Below are positions 27,752-39,522 of a DNA stretch of 64,000 nt, piece after piece. Below the pieces are notes generated by a model, which saw only the letters and a program-made list of their open reading frames with translations, made no database searches and was not told the DNA's origin. The stretch lies in assembly GCA_012522475.1 (NCBI GenBank), contig JAAYKH010000011.1, positions 1-64,000 of the forward strand, given 5' to 3'. The stretch is from Chloroflexota bacterium (GTDB lineage: Bacteria > Chloroflexota > Anaerolineae > Anaerolineales > Anaerolineaceae). Each line of letters starts with the position of its first letter. The stretch's first letter is position 1. The position numbers and the translations under genes were made by a program.

Positions 27752-29623
27752 CTACAGCCTGACACGGTCAATAATTTCAGCCACCATGTCATAACGGCTG
27801 AAAGGAGGCATGAAATATACACCCTGATAATCGGAACGCAATTCATCAATCAGTTCAACAGCAATATGGGCGCCCTCCTTAGCTGCATCCTCACCAGCCA
27901 TCGCCATACGTTTCTGAATCTGCTCAGGGATCAAAATGCCAGGCACTTCATTGTGCAAAAAACGTGCATGCCGCTCGGTAACCAGGGGTAAAATACCCAC
28001 CAGAATAGGGATATCTAGTGGGCCAACTTCTTGTTCATACCGATTTACAAAATTGCGTGCTCTTTGTACATCAAACACCGGTTGGGTCAGGAAAAAATCC
28101 ACACCAGCATCAATCTTTTTCTTGATAATTCGGATTTCTCGAACCGGGTCATTCGGCGCCAGATCCAGCGCCGCACCAACAAAAAAGGTTGTCGGTTGCC
28201 CAATCAGGTAGCCTGAATGATCCACGCCGGCATTAAACTGCTGCTTGATTAAGCCAATTAAGCCTGTGGGCACCAGGTCATAAGAATCACTGGCATCCGG
28301 ATAATCTCCAATCGCGGTTGGGTCGCCCATAATCACGAATACATTGCGCACGTTCATGGCATGGGCAGCCAGCAAATCGCCCTGCACACGCAGCAAATTG
28401 CGGCCTCGGGTTGGGAAATGTAATGTGGTCTCAATCCCAAATTCTGATTGGATCAAATGACACACAGCCCAGGCGCTCATGCGCATGCGCGCCATCGGGC
28501 TGTCCGCAACCTCGATAACATCGGCGCCTGCATCTGCCAGTAAGGAAGCCCCAGCCAAAAGTTTATGCGTGGAAAGTCCCCTGGGCGGATCCATCTCAAC
28601 TGCAATCACGAATTTTCCTGCTTCCAATTTTTGTGCCATTTGCGAACAACTTTCCGCGGGTTCCTGCTCAACCTCAACAACCGCTTCAAAGTCTGAGACA
28701 ACGCTCACGACCGCGTCCCTGGGTGTGTTTTCCACGGTCTCTGCAATCATCGCGATATGGGCTGGGGTTGTCCCACAGCAACCACCGATGACATCAGCGC
28801 CAGCACGCCACAAAGAAAGTGCATAGTCATGGAAGTATTCCGGCCCCGCAGGGTACATAATCCGACCACCCACCTTCTCAGGGAAACCCGCATTCGGCAT
28901 CACAGAAAAACGCCCGGAGGGTACTGCACTCTTCATCATGCGCAAAATACGTAATAACTGCACCGGACCGCCCGAACAATTCACTCCGATCACATCAACC
29001 CCGTACTCATTCAGTTTCTGAGCCACTTCCTGAGGTGTGTTTCCCAACAATGTTCGTCGATCGCGGGTGAAGGTCATCGAAGCAATCACCGCCATGCTGG
29101 GGTCCACATGCCGGGCTGCATTAACGGCCTCTCTAACCGCGTAAAGGTCTACCATCGTCTCAATAAGAATCAAATCTACGCCAGCATTAACCAGGACAGA
29201 AATTTGTTCCACGTAGACATCAAAGGCTTCCTCAGGCTGAATGCGTCCAAAAGGCGCCAGGGGCACCCTTAACGGCCCTACATCGCCTGCAATCAACACT
29301 TCTTTGAAGGACGCCATGACAACACGTTTTAATAAATTAACTGCGGCGGTGTTGATTTCTTCAACCCGGTCAACCAGCCCATGGCGGTCCAATTTGGTGC
29401 GATTTGCGCCGTAAGTGTTCGTTTTGATGATCTCTGCACCCGCTTGAATATAATCGCGATGAATCTCTGCCACAATAGCAGGGTGGGTCAGATTCAACGC
29501 GTCAAAACAAGCGTCAATTTTCACACCGCGATCATGCAAAAGGGTTCCCATCGCACCGTCAGTAACCAGTGGACGGTCTGCGTTTGCCAATCGGCTTGCA
29601 AATTTGTTTTTGGTTTCTGCCAT
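27752..29623 (-). CDS. Bifunctional homocysteine S-methyltransferase / methylenetetrahydrofolate reductase
   Basis: DGAMGTLLHDRG, GGCCGTTPAHI Zn site, followed by MTHFR-type EMDPPRG...FFLTQPVFD. Confidence 0.93.
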   Translation of the reverse strand: MAETKNKFASRLANADRPLVTDGAMGTLLHDRGVKIDACFDALNLTHPAIVAEIHRDYIQAGAEIIKTNTYGANRTKLDRHGLVDRVEEINTAAVNLLKRVVMASFKEVLIAGDVGPLRVPLAPFGRIQPEEAFDVYVEQISVLVNAGVDLILIETMVDLYAVREAVNAARHVDPSMAVIASMTFTRDRRTLLGNTPQEVAQKLNEYGVDVIGVNCSGGPVQLLRILRMMKSAVPSGRFSVMPNAGFPEKVGGRIMYPAGPEYFHDYALSLWRAGADVIGGCCGTTPAHIAMIAETVENTPRDAVVSVVSDFEAVVEVEQEPAESCSQMAQKLEAGKFVIAVEMDPPRGLSTHKLLAGASLLADAGADVIEVADSPMARMRMSAWAVCHLIQSEFGIETTLHFPTRGRNLLRVQGDLLAAHAMNVRNVFVIMGDPTAIGDYPDASDSYDLVPTGLIGLIKQQFNAGVDHSGYLIGQPTTFFVGAALDLAPNDPVREIRIIKKKIDAGVDFFLTQPVFDVQRARNFVNRYEQEVGPLDIPILVGILPLVTERHARFLHNEVPGILIPEQIQKRMAMAGEDAAKEGAHIAVELIDELRSDYQGVYFMPPFSRYDMVAEIIDRVRL

Positions 29624-29640
29624 TGCAACCTCTCCTGAGT

Positions 29641-32600
29641 TTATGCCCGCATCAATTGTTCTACCCGGCTGGTGCCCACATTAAAGTACTTTGCATCTGG
29701 GTGATGGACAATAATCGCCGCTGTAGACTGCTCAGGCACCAATTGGTAGGCCGAGGTCAGGTCCATCCCCAGGACCGATTCCACTGGCAAGAGGTCAAAC
29801 ACCTTGCGATGATCCTCAAGCTCGGGAATGGCAGGATAGCCCCAGGAGTAGCGCTTACCCCGCTCGGGCTCCAGACCAAGTTCTCGCCGAATATGTGTAT
29901 GCAGGTAATCTGCGGTCGCCTCCGCCATCTGTACAGCCAAGCCGTGCAGGAAATAAGCCTCAGCATATTCACCTTCAGCTTCCATCGCAGCGAAACGCCG
30001 GGTCGCCTCGTGCCCAACCGTGACCACCTGCAGTGCAACCACATCAATTTTCCCCGTTTCACGCGGAGTAAAATAATCTGCCAGGCACAACGCCTGATCG
30101 CCCACTTGTCGGGGAAAGACAAAGCGGGTCAGCTCTTGTCGTTCTCCTTGCGCTATGCTTTGCGGGTCAAAAATCAACAAAGCATCGCCTTCCGCCTGAC
30201 AGGGCCAATAGCCATAGACGCCCTGGGGTTTCAACCAACCCTCTTGCTGAGCAGATTTTCTCATCCGTATCAAACGTCGATCAAATTCAGCCTTACGCCG
30301 CTCCCAGGCTTCGCCATGAGCGTTTTTTGCGCCCCATGAAAGCCGGTAGAGCTCATTAATTGAAAGGTGTTCACCCACCATCGCCAGGGGCATATCCAGA
30401 ACCGCACGTGGTCCCCAATGCGGGGGTGAGGGTAAGTTCTCCAATACTGCCACACGCCGATCCCGATTCACTTGCGATGGCGCCTTTTTATTCCCCAATT
30501 CTCTACCATGCTCAAAATCCGCTGCTTTATGGGTTTTTTCCACCAATTCTGCCCGCTTATCAGCGTTCATCAAAGTATCCATCGTCGCCAGGCCATCAAA
30601 AGCATCCTTGCAATAGTAAACCCCAGGCGGATAATAACGGCCCTGTTCTGTTAACAAAATCCGCTTGCCAAATCGGGGGTTAATGGCTGCACCACCAATT
30701 AATACCGGTATTTCCAGCCCGCGCCGATCCAGCTCATTGACGATCAGAGGCATCTGTTTGCTGGTGCTGACCAGTAAGGCGCTCAACCCGATAGCATCTG
30801 CCTTTTCTTCCACCGCCCGGGAGATGATCGACTCAGCAGGCACCTGTTTTCCCAGGTCAATGACGTTATAACCGTTATTAACGAGGATAGTTTTGGCTAA
30901 GTTCTTGCCGATGTCGTGCACATCGCCGTAAACCGTTGCTAAGACCAGCTTGCCCTTGGCAACCCCTGCTTTCTTTTCCAGGAAGTTCTCTAAATAGGTC
31001 ACCGCAATCTTCATGACCTCGGCACTTTGCAGCACAAAGGGCAAAATCAGTTCGCCGGCGCCAAATTTATCGCCCACATCTTTCATCGCCGGCAAGAGTA
31101 CGTCATTTAAGACGGTCACAGCCGTCACAGCTTTTGGCGTTTTGGGGTCTCGCTCCAGGATTTCATCAATATCTGTCTCAACTTGCGACTTGTAACGGTG
31201 CAGGATGCGCCAGTGTAACCGCTCTTCCGGTGTCAATGTCTCCAGGTCAACTCCCCCCTGATTTTCGTCAACGCCCGTATCCTCAACCGTCTCAAAATAC
31301 GCAATCAACCGTGTCAGGGCTTCTTCATGTCGATTGAAGATCAAATCCTCAGCCAGCTGCCGTTCCCGGGTTGGAATTTCAGCATAGGGTTTAATGGGCG
31401 CTGGGTTAACGATCGCCATATCCAAGCCTGCTTCAACAGCATGATAGAGCATCACACTGTTCAAAACCGCGCGGGCGGGTCGTGAAAGGCCAAACGAAAC
31501 ATTGCTCACACCCAATACAGTCAGCACGCCTGGCAGAGCTTCCTTGACACGCTGAATACCTTCCAGCGTTTCGACCGCTGAATCTCTCAACTCTGGGTCG
31601 CCCGTCGCCAGCGTAAAGGTCAACGCGTCGTACACCAGGTCCTCAGGGCGTAAACCATATTCGCCAACAGCTAGATCGTAAATCCGTTTTGCAATCTCCA
31701 GTTTTCGCTGCGCAGTTTTGGCCATGCCCTCTTCATCAATGGTTAGTACAATCACAGCGCTGTTAAACCGTTTGGCCAAGGAAAAGATTCTGCCCGCTTT
31801 TTCCACCCCCGCTTCAAGGTTCGTTGAGTTAATCAAGCTGCGCCCCGGGTTGGTTTTTAGCGCCGCTTCGATCACCTCTTGCTCTGTTGAATCGATCACC
31901 AGCGGTACCGGTACTGCATTGGAGAGTTTTTTAACCAACGTTTGCATCAATTCGGCTTCGTCAGCCCTCTCGGTCAACGCAACGCACAGATCCAGTCCAT
32001 GAGCGCCACGATCCACCTGCTCGCGCGCGATCTCGATGACCGCGTCAAATTCGCCGTCCATCAGCAACCGCTTGAATTTACGCGATCCCTGGGTATTCAA
32101 TTGTTCACCAATCAGGAAGGGCGCCGGCACCTGTATCATGCTTACCGCTTGAACCGGTGAGGCCAGTTCAGCACTTGGCGCAGGTACAACGGGCTTAGGT
32201 TGGTTGCGATCTAACCTGGCATCGATTAATGCAATATGATCCTCCCGTGTGCCACAACAACCGCCAATCACCCGCACGCCATATTGGTTAACAAATTCCA
32301 ATAACAAATCAGCAAAGGGTTCTGGCTCCATGGGGTAAACGGCGACCCCATCCACGTTCAGAGGCAAACCAGCATTAGGAATGCAGGAAACAGGAAGCTT
32401 AGAGTTTTCCGCCAGGTAACGAATCGGCTCGCGCATATAGTCCGGACCGGTGGAGCAGTTCAGCCCGATCACATCGATTCCCATCCCCTCCAATATCGCC
32501 AAAGCCGCGGCAATATCCGTACCCATCAGCATTCGACCGGTGGTATCCAGCGTGATTTGCGCCTGAATGGGCAGCGCCTGCCCAGTTTTTGAAAAAGCCG

Positions 32601-33171
32601 CCTGAAGGCCGAGGATGACAGCTTTGGCTTCCAAAATGTCCTGTGAGGTTTCAATCAAAAGCAGGTCAACGCCGCCTTCAATCAAACCCACAGCTTGTTC
32701 ACAAAACACGTCGACCAGGTCATCAAAGCTGATATCCGCCATGGTCGGGTCCTCACTCGAGATCAACTTACCGCTGGGACCAATCGAACCCGCTACAAAG
32801 CGCGGTTTTTCCAACGTGGCGTATTCGTCGGCCAATTTGCGCGCCAACCCCGCAGCAGCGCGATTGATCTCCAATACGCGCTCGCCCAATCCAAACTCAC
32901 CCAGCGTCAGACGATTCGAGCGAAAGGTATCTGTTTCGATCACATCAGCGCCGGCTTCTAAAAAGGCTCGGTGAACTTTTTCAACGACCTGGGGACAGGT
33001 GATAACCAGGTAATCATTACAACCTGCGGTGCGCTCACCGCCGAAATCTTCGACGGTCAGGTTTTGCCGATCAAGGTTGGTACCCATGGCGCCATCAAAC
33101 AAGAGCACACGTTGGTCCAGAGCATCCAAATAACCGTCATTTTTTTTAATAGATTTTTGTTCCAGTGTCAT
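29641..33171 (-). CDS. metH: Cobalamin-dependent methionine synthase
   Basis: DGAMGTNLDRQ, GGCCGT, pterin-binding domain, DVHDIGKN B12 motif, C-terminal activation domain. Confidence 0.95.
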   Translation of the reverse strand: MTLEQKSIKKNDGYLDALDQRVLLFDGAMGTNLDRQNLTVEDFGGERTAGCNDYLVITCPQVVEKVHRAFLEAGADVIETDTFRSNRLTLGEFGLGERVLEINRAAAGLARKLADEYATLEKPRFVAGSIGPSGKLISSEDPTMADISFDDLVDVFCEQAVGLIEGGVDLLLIETSQDILEAKAVILGLQAAFSKTGQALPIQAQITLDTTGRMLMGTDIAAALAILEGMGIDVIGLNCSTGPDYMREPIRYLAENSKLPVSCIPNAGLPLNVDGVAVYPMEPEPFADLLLEFVNQYGVRVIGGCCGTREDHIALIDARLDRNQPKPVVPAPSAELASPVQAVSMIQVPAPFLIGEQLNTQGSRKFKRLLMDGEFDAVIEIAREQVDRGAHGLDLCVALTERADEAELMQTLVKKLSNAVPVPLVIDSTEQEVIEAALKTNPGRSLINSTNLEAGVEKAGRIFSLAKRFNSAVIVLTIDEEGMAKTAQRKLEIAKRIYDLAVGEYGLRPEDLVYDALTFTLATGDPELRDSAVETLEGIQRVKEALPGVLTVLGVSNVSFGLSRPARAVLNSVMLYHAVEAGLDMAIVNPAPIKPYAEIPTRERQLAEDLIFNRHEEALTRLIAYFETVEDTGVDENQGGVDLETLTPEERLHWRILHRYKSQVETDIDEILERDPKTPKAVTAVTVLNDVLLPAMKDVGDKFGAGELILPFVLQSAEVMKIAVTYLENFLEKKAGVAKGKLVLATVYGDVHDIGKNLAKTILVNNGYNVIDLGKQVPAESIISRAVEEKADAIGLSALLVSTSKQMPLIVNELDRRGLEIPVLIGGAAINPRFGKRILLTEQGRYYPPGVYYCKDAFDGLATMDTLMNADKRAELVEKTHKAADFEHGRELGNKKAPSQVNRDRRVAVLENLPSPPHWGPRAVLDMPLAMVGEHLSINELYRLSWGAKNAHGEAWERRKAEFDRRLIRMRKSAQQEGWLKPQGVYGYWPCQAEGDALLIFDPQSIAQGERQELTRFVFPRQVGDQALCLADYFTPRETGKIDVVALQVVTVGHEATRRFAAMEAEGEYAEAYFLHGLAVQMAEATADYLHTHIRRELGLEPERGKRYSWGYPAIPELEDHRKVFDLLPVESVLGMDLTSAYQLVPEQSTAAIIVHHPDAKYFNVGTSRVEQLMRA

Positions 33172-33209
33172 ACCTGGTCCTCCCGATGCCGAAGCTGTTA
33201 AAATTTACC

Positions 33210-33246
33210 CAAAAAAACAACAGCCTCTCATTGAAGGTGAGAGGCG
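33210..33246 (-). terminator. Expression-platform terminator of S-box leader
   Basis: Minus strand gcctctca-ccttcaa-tgagaggc followed by tgttgttttttt. Confidence 0.85.
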
Positions 33247-33268
33247 ATGATCAGTGTGCTTCATTTCA

Positions 33269-33379
33269 CCTCATCTTTCAGAACATCTCAAGTTGATGTC
33301 TGCCGGAATTGGCACCTGCGATAGTTTTCGCGGTTGCCGAGGTATCATCAGGCCGGTCCCTTCACCTCTCTGGATGAGT
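33269..33379 (-). promoter_or_regulatory. SAM-I (S-box) riboswitch aptamer upstream of metH
   Basis: Minus strand ctcatccagagaggtgaagggaccggcctgatgatacctcggcaacc...aggtgccaattccggcaga...gaaagatgag: canonical S-box core. Confidence 0.96.
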
Positions 33380-33411
33380 CGCTAATGTGACAAATCTTAT
33401 CACAATTGATT

Positions 33412-34266
33412 TTATGAGTCAATCAGGTTAAGCTTCCCATCCGCCGTTTCCCGTTTTATCACATCGATCACGCCCCTGGCTGTCACAAATCCGGGGTCAA
33501 CCGGCATAATGAAATTGCGCTTATAAAACTCCCCTACCAATGAAATTTCTTTTTGAATTGCGGTTAAATCCATCGTATGCCCAATCAGGATGATGTCGCT
33601 CAGTCCGGCGGCATCCGCAGCGTTGATAGCAATCACAGCAATCACCTGCGCCACCAGGCGCACAAGCCCGGCAGCCAGGTCTTCGCGGTCAAAATCCTTC
33701 CCCTGAATCAATTTTCCCAGGTTGACCGCGTTGGCATTTTCTGGCAATTTACCGATTTCGCCACCAACGGCTTCGCTGATCATAATATCAACTTTATTGG
33801 CATCGCCTGAAAGCGCCAATCGGTTAATCGCATCGACATCGCTCGTTCCAAGGATTAAATTTGAAAGCCCGATCAGGGTGCCACCCCCCACAGCAGACCC
33901 GGTCACATGCTGGGCTGAATCGCCGTGCGCCGCGACCATGGCAGTTCCTGTACCAGCGCTCACCACCAGTCCTGCTTCTAGTCCGGCTGCAGCCAGGCCT
34001 CCCAACCCCAGTGCGCACATCTCGTCCACCTTATAAAGGGGGTATCCGTCGAGAACACCGGGCAAAGCACGATAATGACCGCCCGTTACGCCGATCACCG
34101 ACTTTTGATACAGAGCATCGCCAACCACATCTAACGCCTTCCGAATCTGGTCCACAGCCAGCGGGTAAATCTTTTCCAGTTTACGCAAATGAAACCCAGA
34201 GTCGTCTTGCCAAACCAGGTCAATGTTTGTCGTCCCCATATCCACTGCGATATAATTTGCTTTCAT
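33412..34266 (-). CDS. Type II pantothenate kinase-like protein
   Basis: AVDMGTTNIDLVW phosphate-binding, VSAGTGTAM, GSAVGGGTLIGL, IILIGH motifs. Confidence 0.75.
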   Translation of the reverse strand: MKANYIAVDMGTTNIDLVWQDDSGFHLRKLEKIYPLAVDQIRKALDVVGDALYQKSVIGVTGGHYRALPGVLDGYPLYKVDEMCALGLGGLAAAGLEAGLVVSAGTGTAMVAAHGDSAQHVTGSAVGGGTLIGLSNLILGTSDVDAINRLALSGDANKVDIMISEAVGGEIGKLPENANAVNLGKLIQGKDFDREDLAAGLVRLVAQVIAVIAINAADAAGLSDIILIGHTMDLTAIQKEISLVGEFYKRNFIMPVDPGFVTARGVIDVIKRETADGKLNLIDS

Positions 34267-34407
34267 GAACCGCTCCAGAAAAATCGTTAATCTGGCTAGA
34301 TTTTACCGCGTTCTATTTCTCTTGGGCAGTTTTTACAGGGATCACTAAAATTTAATCGATCATTCCTTGGTGTTATGCGTTACAATAATTAACAGCAGGA
34401 GACGACC

Positions 34408-34815
34408 ATGAAATTCGATGAGAAATCAGCTTTTATAAATAGCTTTTTACCGCTCTCAGTGGTGCTAACCTTGGTCGGATGGGTGAGTTTAATCCTCGTC
34501 GTCCGACATACTTTGCCCACACTGGGCCCGCGCTGGCTGTTTTTTTTCCTGATCGTAGCTGCCTTGACTGGCCCGGCCATCCCACTAACTTATTACCTTA
34601 ACCTGCGTTTTCCCAGCAACCCCCCGGCAGAAGGATTGGTCATCATCCGCCAAGCCCTATGGTTTGGGGTTTTCGGCAGCACGTTAACCTGGATGCAGCT
34701 CGGAAGGGTGTTAACACCTGCTCTGGCAGTAGTCATGGCCGGGGTTTTCATCCTGATTGAATATCTCTTGCGTTTATTTGAACGCAGTCGTTGGCGGCCC
34801 AAAGACGATGCTTAA
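34408..34815 (+). CDS. Small integral membrane protein
   Basis: Multiple hydrophobic segments; RBS aggaga upstream. Confidence 0.65.
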   Translation: MKFDEKSAFINSFLPLSVVLTLVGWVSLILVVRHTLPTLGPRWLFFFLIVAALTGPAIPLTYYLNLRFPSNPPAEGLVIIRQALWFGVFGSTLTWMQLGRVLTPALAVVMAGVFILIEYLLRLFERSRWRPKDDA

Positions 34816-34827
34816 CCTTGCAAAAAT

Positions 34828-36201
<1,374 letters not shown>

Positions 36202-36247
36202 CGGCTGTTGCGCTTGAAAAGATCACTATAGAAAAGACAGGCATATT

Positions 36248-37492
36248 ATGAAATCAGATCTTCAAAACTATCTTGCACAACAACAAGCTGATGCCCTATG
36301 GGTCACTGGCCCGGCGCAGCACAATCCTTTTATGATGTATCTAACCGGCGGGGGACATATAACGCAGGCGGATCTCATCCTCCCCGTTGGAGGCGAACCC
36401 TTGCTTTGCCATGCCCCGATGGAACGTGATGAGGCTGCAAAAACAGGCCTGAACACCCTCAGCTACAGCAAATACCCCATTAAAGAACGGCTGGCACAAG
36501 CTGAAGGCGATCGCCTAACTGCCCATGCTTTGCTCTACAAGTCCATTTTTGAAGAGGTCGGGCTGACCGCCGGCAAAGTTATCCTCTATGGGTTGACTGA
36601 TGCCGGGAAAATGCTCTCCACCGTCAACAAACTCCAGGATCTATTGCCTGGTTTATCTTTCCATGGCGACCACAATGACGCCATCCTTTTACAAGCCATG
36701 GCGACCAAAGACGCCGATGAGATTGAGCGCATCCGAAAAATGGCAGGTGTGGTCATCGAGGTTGTCTCACGTGTGGCAGAATTCCTCACCAGTCACCAGG
36801 TGAGCAACAATTTGCTAATGAAAGAGATTGGCGAGCCTTTGTTGCTTGGTGAGGTCAAAGCTAATATTAATCTCTGGCTGGCGGAACTGGGCGCTGAAAA
36901 CCCCAACGACACCATATTTGCCATCGGCCGCGATGCCGGTGTACCCCACAGCAGCGGCAATCCTACGGATCCCATGGCCCTTGGGCAGACCATCGTTTTT
37001 GATATCTTCCCTTGTGAGAAGGGCGGAGGGTACTTCTACGATTTCACCCGCACCTGGTGCCTGGGATATGCCCCGGATGAAGCCCAGGCCCTATACGACC
37101 AGGTCAAATCTGTTTACGACCAAGTGACCTCAGAACTGAAAACCGATGTGAATGCAGCTCATTATCAAGATCGCGCTTGTGATCTGTTTGAAGCAATGGG
37201 CCACAGCACGATCCGGCAAGACCCGACGATTGAATCGGGCTATGTTCACTCATTGGGGCACGGGCTGGGCCTGCATATTCATGAAAAACCCTGGTTCAGC
37301 CAAAAGAACGACCCCACCAACATCCTGGCGCCGGGTTCGGTTTTCACCATTGAGCCCGGGCTGTATTATCCTGAAAAAGGTTTGGGTGTTCGGTTGGAAG
37401 ATTCCTATTATGTCACGCCCTCGGGAAAATTTGAGAAGTTTATCGACTACCCCATGGAGTTATGCTTATCGATGGGTAAAAAGAAAAGGTAA
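36248..37492 (+). CDS. M24 family aminopeptidase P / Xaa-Pro dipeptidase
   Basis: VFDIFPCEKGGGYFYDFTRTW, HSLGHGLGLHIHE, FTIEPGLYYP. Confidence 0.9.
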   Translation: MKSDLQNYLAQQQADALWVTGPAQHNPFMMYLTGGGHITQADLILPVGGEPLLCHAPMERDEAAKTGLNTLSYSKYPIKERLAQAEGDRLTAHALLYKSIFEEVGLTAGKVILYGLTDAGKMLSTVNKLQDLLPGLSFHGDHNDAILLQAMATKDADEIERIRKMAGVVIEVVSRVAEFLTSHQVSNNLLMKEIGEPLLLGEVKANINLWLAELGAENPNDTIFAIGRDAGVPHSSGNPTDPMALGQTIVFDIFPCEKGGGYFYDFTRTWCLGYAPDEAQALYDQVKSVYDQVTSELKTDVNAAHYQDRACDLFEAMGHSTIRQDPTIESGYVHSLGHGLGLHIHEKPWFSQKNDPTNILAPGSVFTIEPGLYYPEKGLGVRLEDSYYVTPSGKFEKFIDYPMELCLSMGKKKR

Positions 37493-37498
37493 GCGCTT

Positions 37499-38524
37499 AT
37501 GTCTCTGCCACCAGCACGTATCCTTGGTATCGAAACCTCCTGCGATGAAACCGCCGCTGCCGTCGTCAGTGACGGTCGTGTCGTTAAATCCAATGTGGTC
37601 GCCAGCCAAATCGACCTGCACGCACAATATGGTGGCGTGTTCCCCGAACTGGCCTCGCGTGAACACGTCAAAGTCATCGATGTCGTCGTCAGCGAGGCAT
37701 TACGTCAGGCGCATGTTAACCCCCAGGAAATTGATGCCATCGCCGTCACGCAGGGACCGGGGTTGGCTGGATCGCTGGTAGTGGGTCTCAACTTTGCCAA
37801 AGGCCTGGCGCTCGCTTCCGGTAAGCCCCTGATCGGCATCAATCACCTGGAAGGTCACATTTATTCTGCCTGGCTGAATCCAACCAACACTGCAACCCAT
37901 CAACCGCCCCGGTTTCCATTGCTGGCGTTGCTGGTTTCCGGCGGGCATAGCGAACTAATTCTGATGACAGACCACCTCACCTATCAACGTTTGGGCGGCA
38001 CACTGGATGACGCCGCTGGTGAGGCTTTTGACAAAATCGCTCGCTTGCTCGATTTACCCTATCCTGGCGGGCCTTCCGTCCAGGAAGCCAGCGCTGCAGG
38101 GAAAGATACAGCCTTTGCTTTTCCTAAAGCCATGCTGGAAGATAGCTGGGATTTCTCGTTCAGCGGCGTAAAAACAGCCGTCCTCCGAACCGTTGAAGCC
38201 CTGCAGGAAGAGGGACGTCCGCTGCCTGTTGAGGATTTAGCCGCCAGCTTCCAGGCGGCGGTAATCGATGTTTTGGTGGAAAAAACTCTTCTGGCCGCCC
38301 AGGAACACAAGGTGCGAGAAATCATCGTCGCCGGGGGTGTTTCTGCCAATCAGCGCCTGCGTGAAAAATTCCTGGCCGAAAGCAAGCATCCGGTGCACAT
38401 TCCACCCCTCTTTTTATGCACAGACAACGCCGCCATGATTGCCGGCGCAGGCTATTTTCATTATGTCAAAGACGACTTCAGTCCCTTTGATATCGATGCC
38501 CTGCCGACCTGGCCGCTTTCTTAA
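37499..38524 (+). CDS. tsaD: tRNA N6-adenosine threonylcarbamoyltransferase
   Basis: ILGIETSCDETAAAVV, GINHLEGHIYS, SGGHSEL, GGVSANQRLRE. Confidence 0.96.
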   Translation: MSLPPARILGIETSCDETAAAVVSDGRVVKSNVVASQIDLHAQYGGVFPELASREHVKVIDVVVSEALRQAHVNPQEIDAIAVTQGPGLAGSLVVGLNFAKGLALASGKPLIGINHLEGHIYSAWLNPTNTATHQPPRFPLLALLVSGGHSELILMTDHLTYQRLGGTLDDAAGEAFDKIARLLDLPYPGGPSVQEASAAGKDTAFAFPKAMLEDSWDFSFSGVKTAVLRTVEALQEEGRPLPVEDLAASFQAAVIDVLVEKTLLAAQEHKVREIIVAGGVSANQRLREKFLAESKHPVHIPPLFLCTDNAAMIAGAGYFHYVKDDFSPFDIDALPTWPLS

Positions 38525-38562
38525 CATCGCAAGATGTAACCAATTAACTGTTCAATCATCCA

Positions 38563-39168
38563 ATGAGTAATTCTAACAACGCCGAAGCTATTGATCTGGC
38601 TGCTTTACAACGCAAGGACAAACGCGCCTTTGCCCAATTGGTGGCTGCATATTCAGATAAAATCTACCGGCTGGGACTGAAGATGCTCGCTAATGAACAG
38701 GATGCTGAAGACGTGCTGCAAGAGACCTTTCTAAAAGCCTACCATCATATTGAAACCTTTGAAGGTCGCTCAAAGGTATCAACGTGGCTTTATCGCATTG
38801 CTGTTAATGAATCCCTCATGTTGATTAGAAAGCGCAAGCCCACACACGTCAATCTGGCTGACGGGATTGAAACCGTCGAGGGTGAGGTCATACCCAAACA
38901 GATTGTCGATTGGTGCTGTTTGCCGGAGCAAGAACTCATGAGCAAGGAAACCTACCGGATCATCAATAAAGGCATCCAATCCCTATCGGATGCTAACCGG
39001 GCGGCTTTCCTCCTGCGAGATATCGAAGGGCTCTCAACCCGGGAAGCTGCCGAAGTGCTTCAGATCAGCGAATCGGCGCTCAAGATCCGCTTGATGCGCG
39101 CCCGCCTGACGCTGCGTGAGGCCCTCACCGAGTATTTCGCTGGCAAAATACCGGGGACCGCCCGATGA
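38563..39168 (+). CDS. ECF-type RNA polymerase sigma factor
   Basis: NEQDAEDVLQETFLKAYHHI, LYRIAVNESLM, LRDIEGLSTREAAEVLQISESALKIRLMRARLTLR. Confidence 0.93.
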   Translation: MSNSNNAEAIDLAALQRKDKRAFAQLVAAYSDKIYRLGLKMLANEQDAEDVLQETFLKAYHHIETFEGRSKVSTWLYRIAVNESLMLIRKRKPTHVNLADGIETVEGEVIPKQIVDWCCLPEQELMSKETYRIINKGIQSLSDANRAAFLLRDIEGLSTREAAEVLQISESALKIRLMRARLTLREALTEYFAGKIPGTAR

Positions 39169-39434
39169 ACAAGCATCTGCTCAGCGGCTGCCAGGAAATA
39201 ATAAAACACATCAACGCCTATATCGACGGCGAATTAGATTCATCGCAGTGCGCACAGCTTGAAGCTCATATCGACGCCTGTACAGATTGCCAGATTGTAT
39301 TTAACACTTTGAAAAAAACTATTCAGCTCTGCCAGGGTGATCGCGAGCAGATCTCCCTGCCGCCGGAGGTCCGTCAGCGCCTCCTGGACAGTTTGGGCTT
39401 AGGTGATGAAAATGACGACAAAGATGCACAATAA
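39165..39434 (+). CDS. Zinc-finger (zf-HC2) anti-sigma factor
   Basis: HINAYIDGELDSSQCAQLEAHIDACTDCQ; ATGA overlap with sigma gene. Confidence 0.85.
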   Translation: MNKHLLSGCQEIIKHINAYIDGELDSSQCAQLEAHIDACTDCQIVFNTLKKTIQLCQGDREQISLPPEVRQRLLDSLGLGDENDDKDAQ

Positions 39435-39522
39435 TGGACATCCAACTGGCTCACAACCCGGCCAGCAGAAAGAAAACAAAGACACGCATTGCAAAACTTA
39501 TGCACTCCGGTTTCGCACCGAT

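Noticed and set aside
29569-30339. 256-aa plus-strand ORF
   Set aside because: Antisense to metH (and the end of the YitJ-like gene); no recognisable protein features, shadow ORF
37152-37781. 209-aa plus-strand ORF
   Set aside because: Overlaps the M24 peptidase and tsaD in a different frame; low-complexity basic composition typical of a shadow ORF
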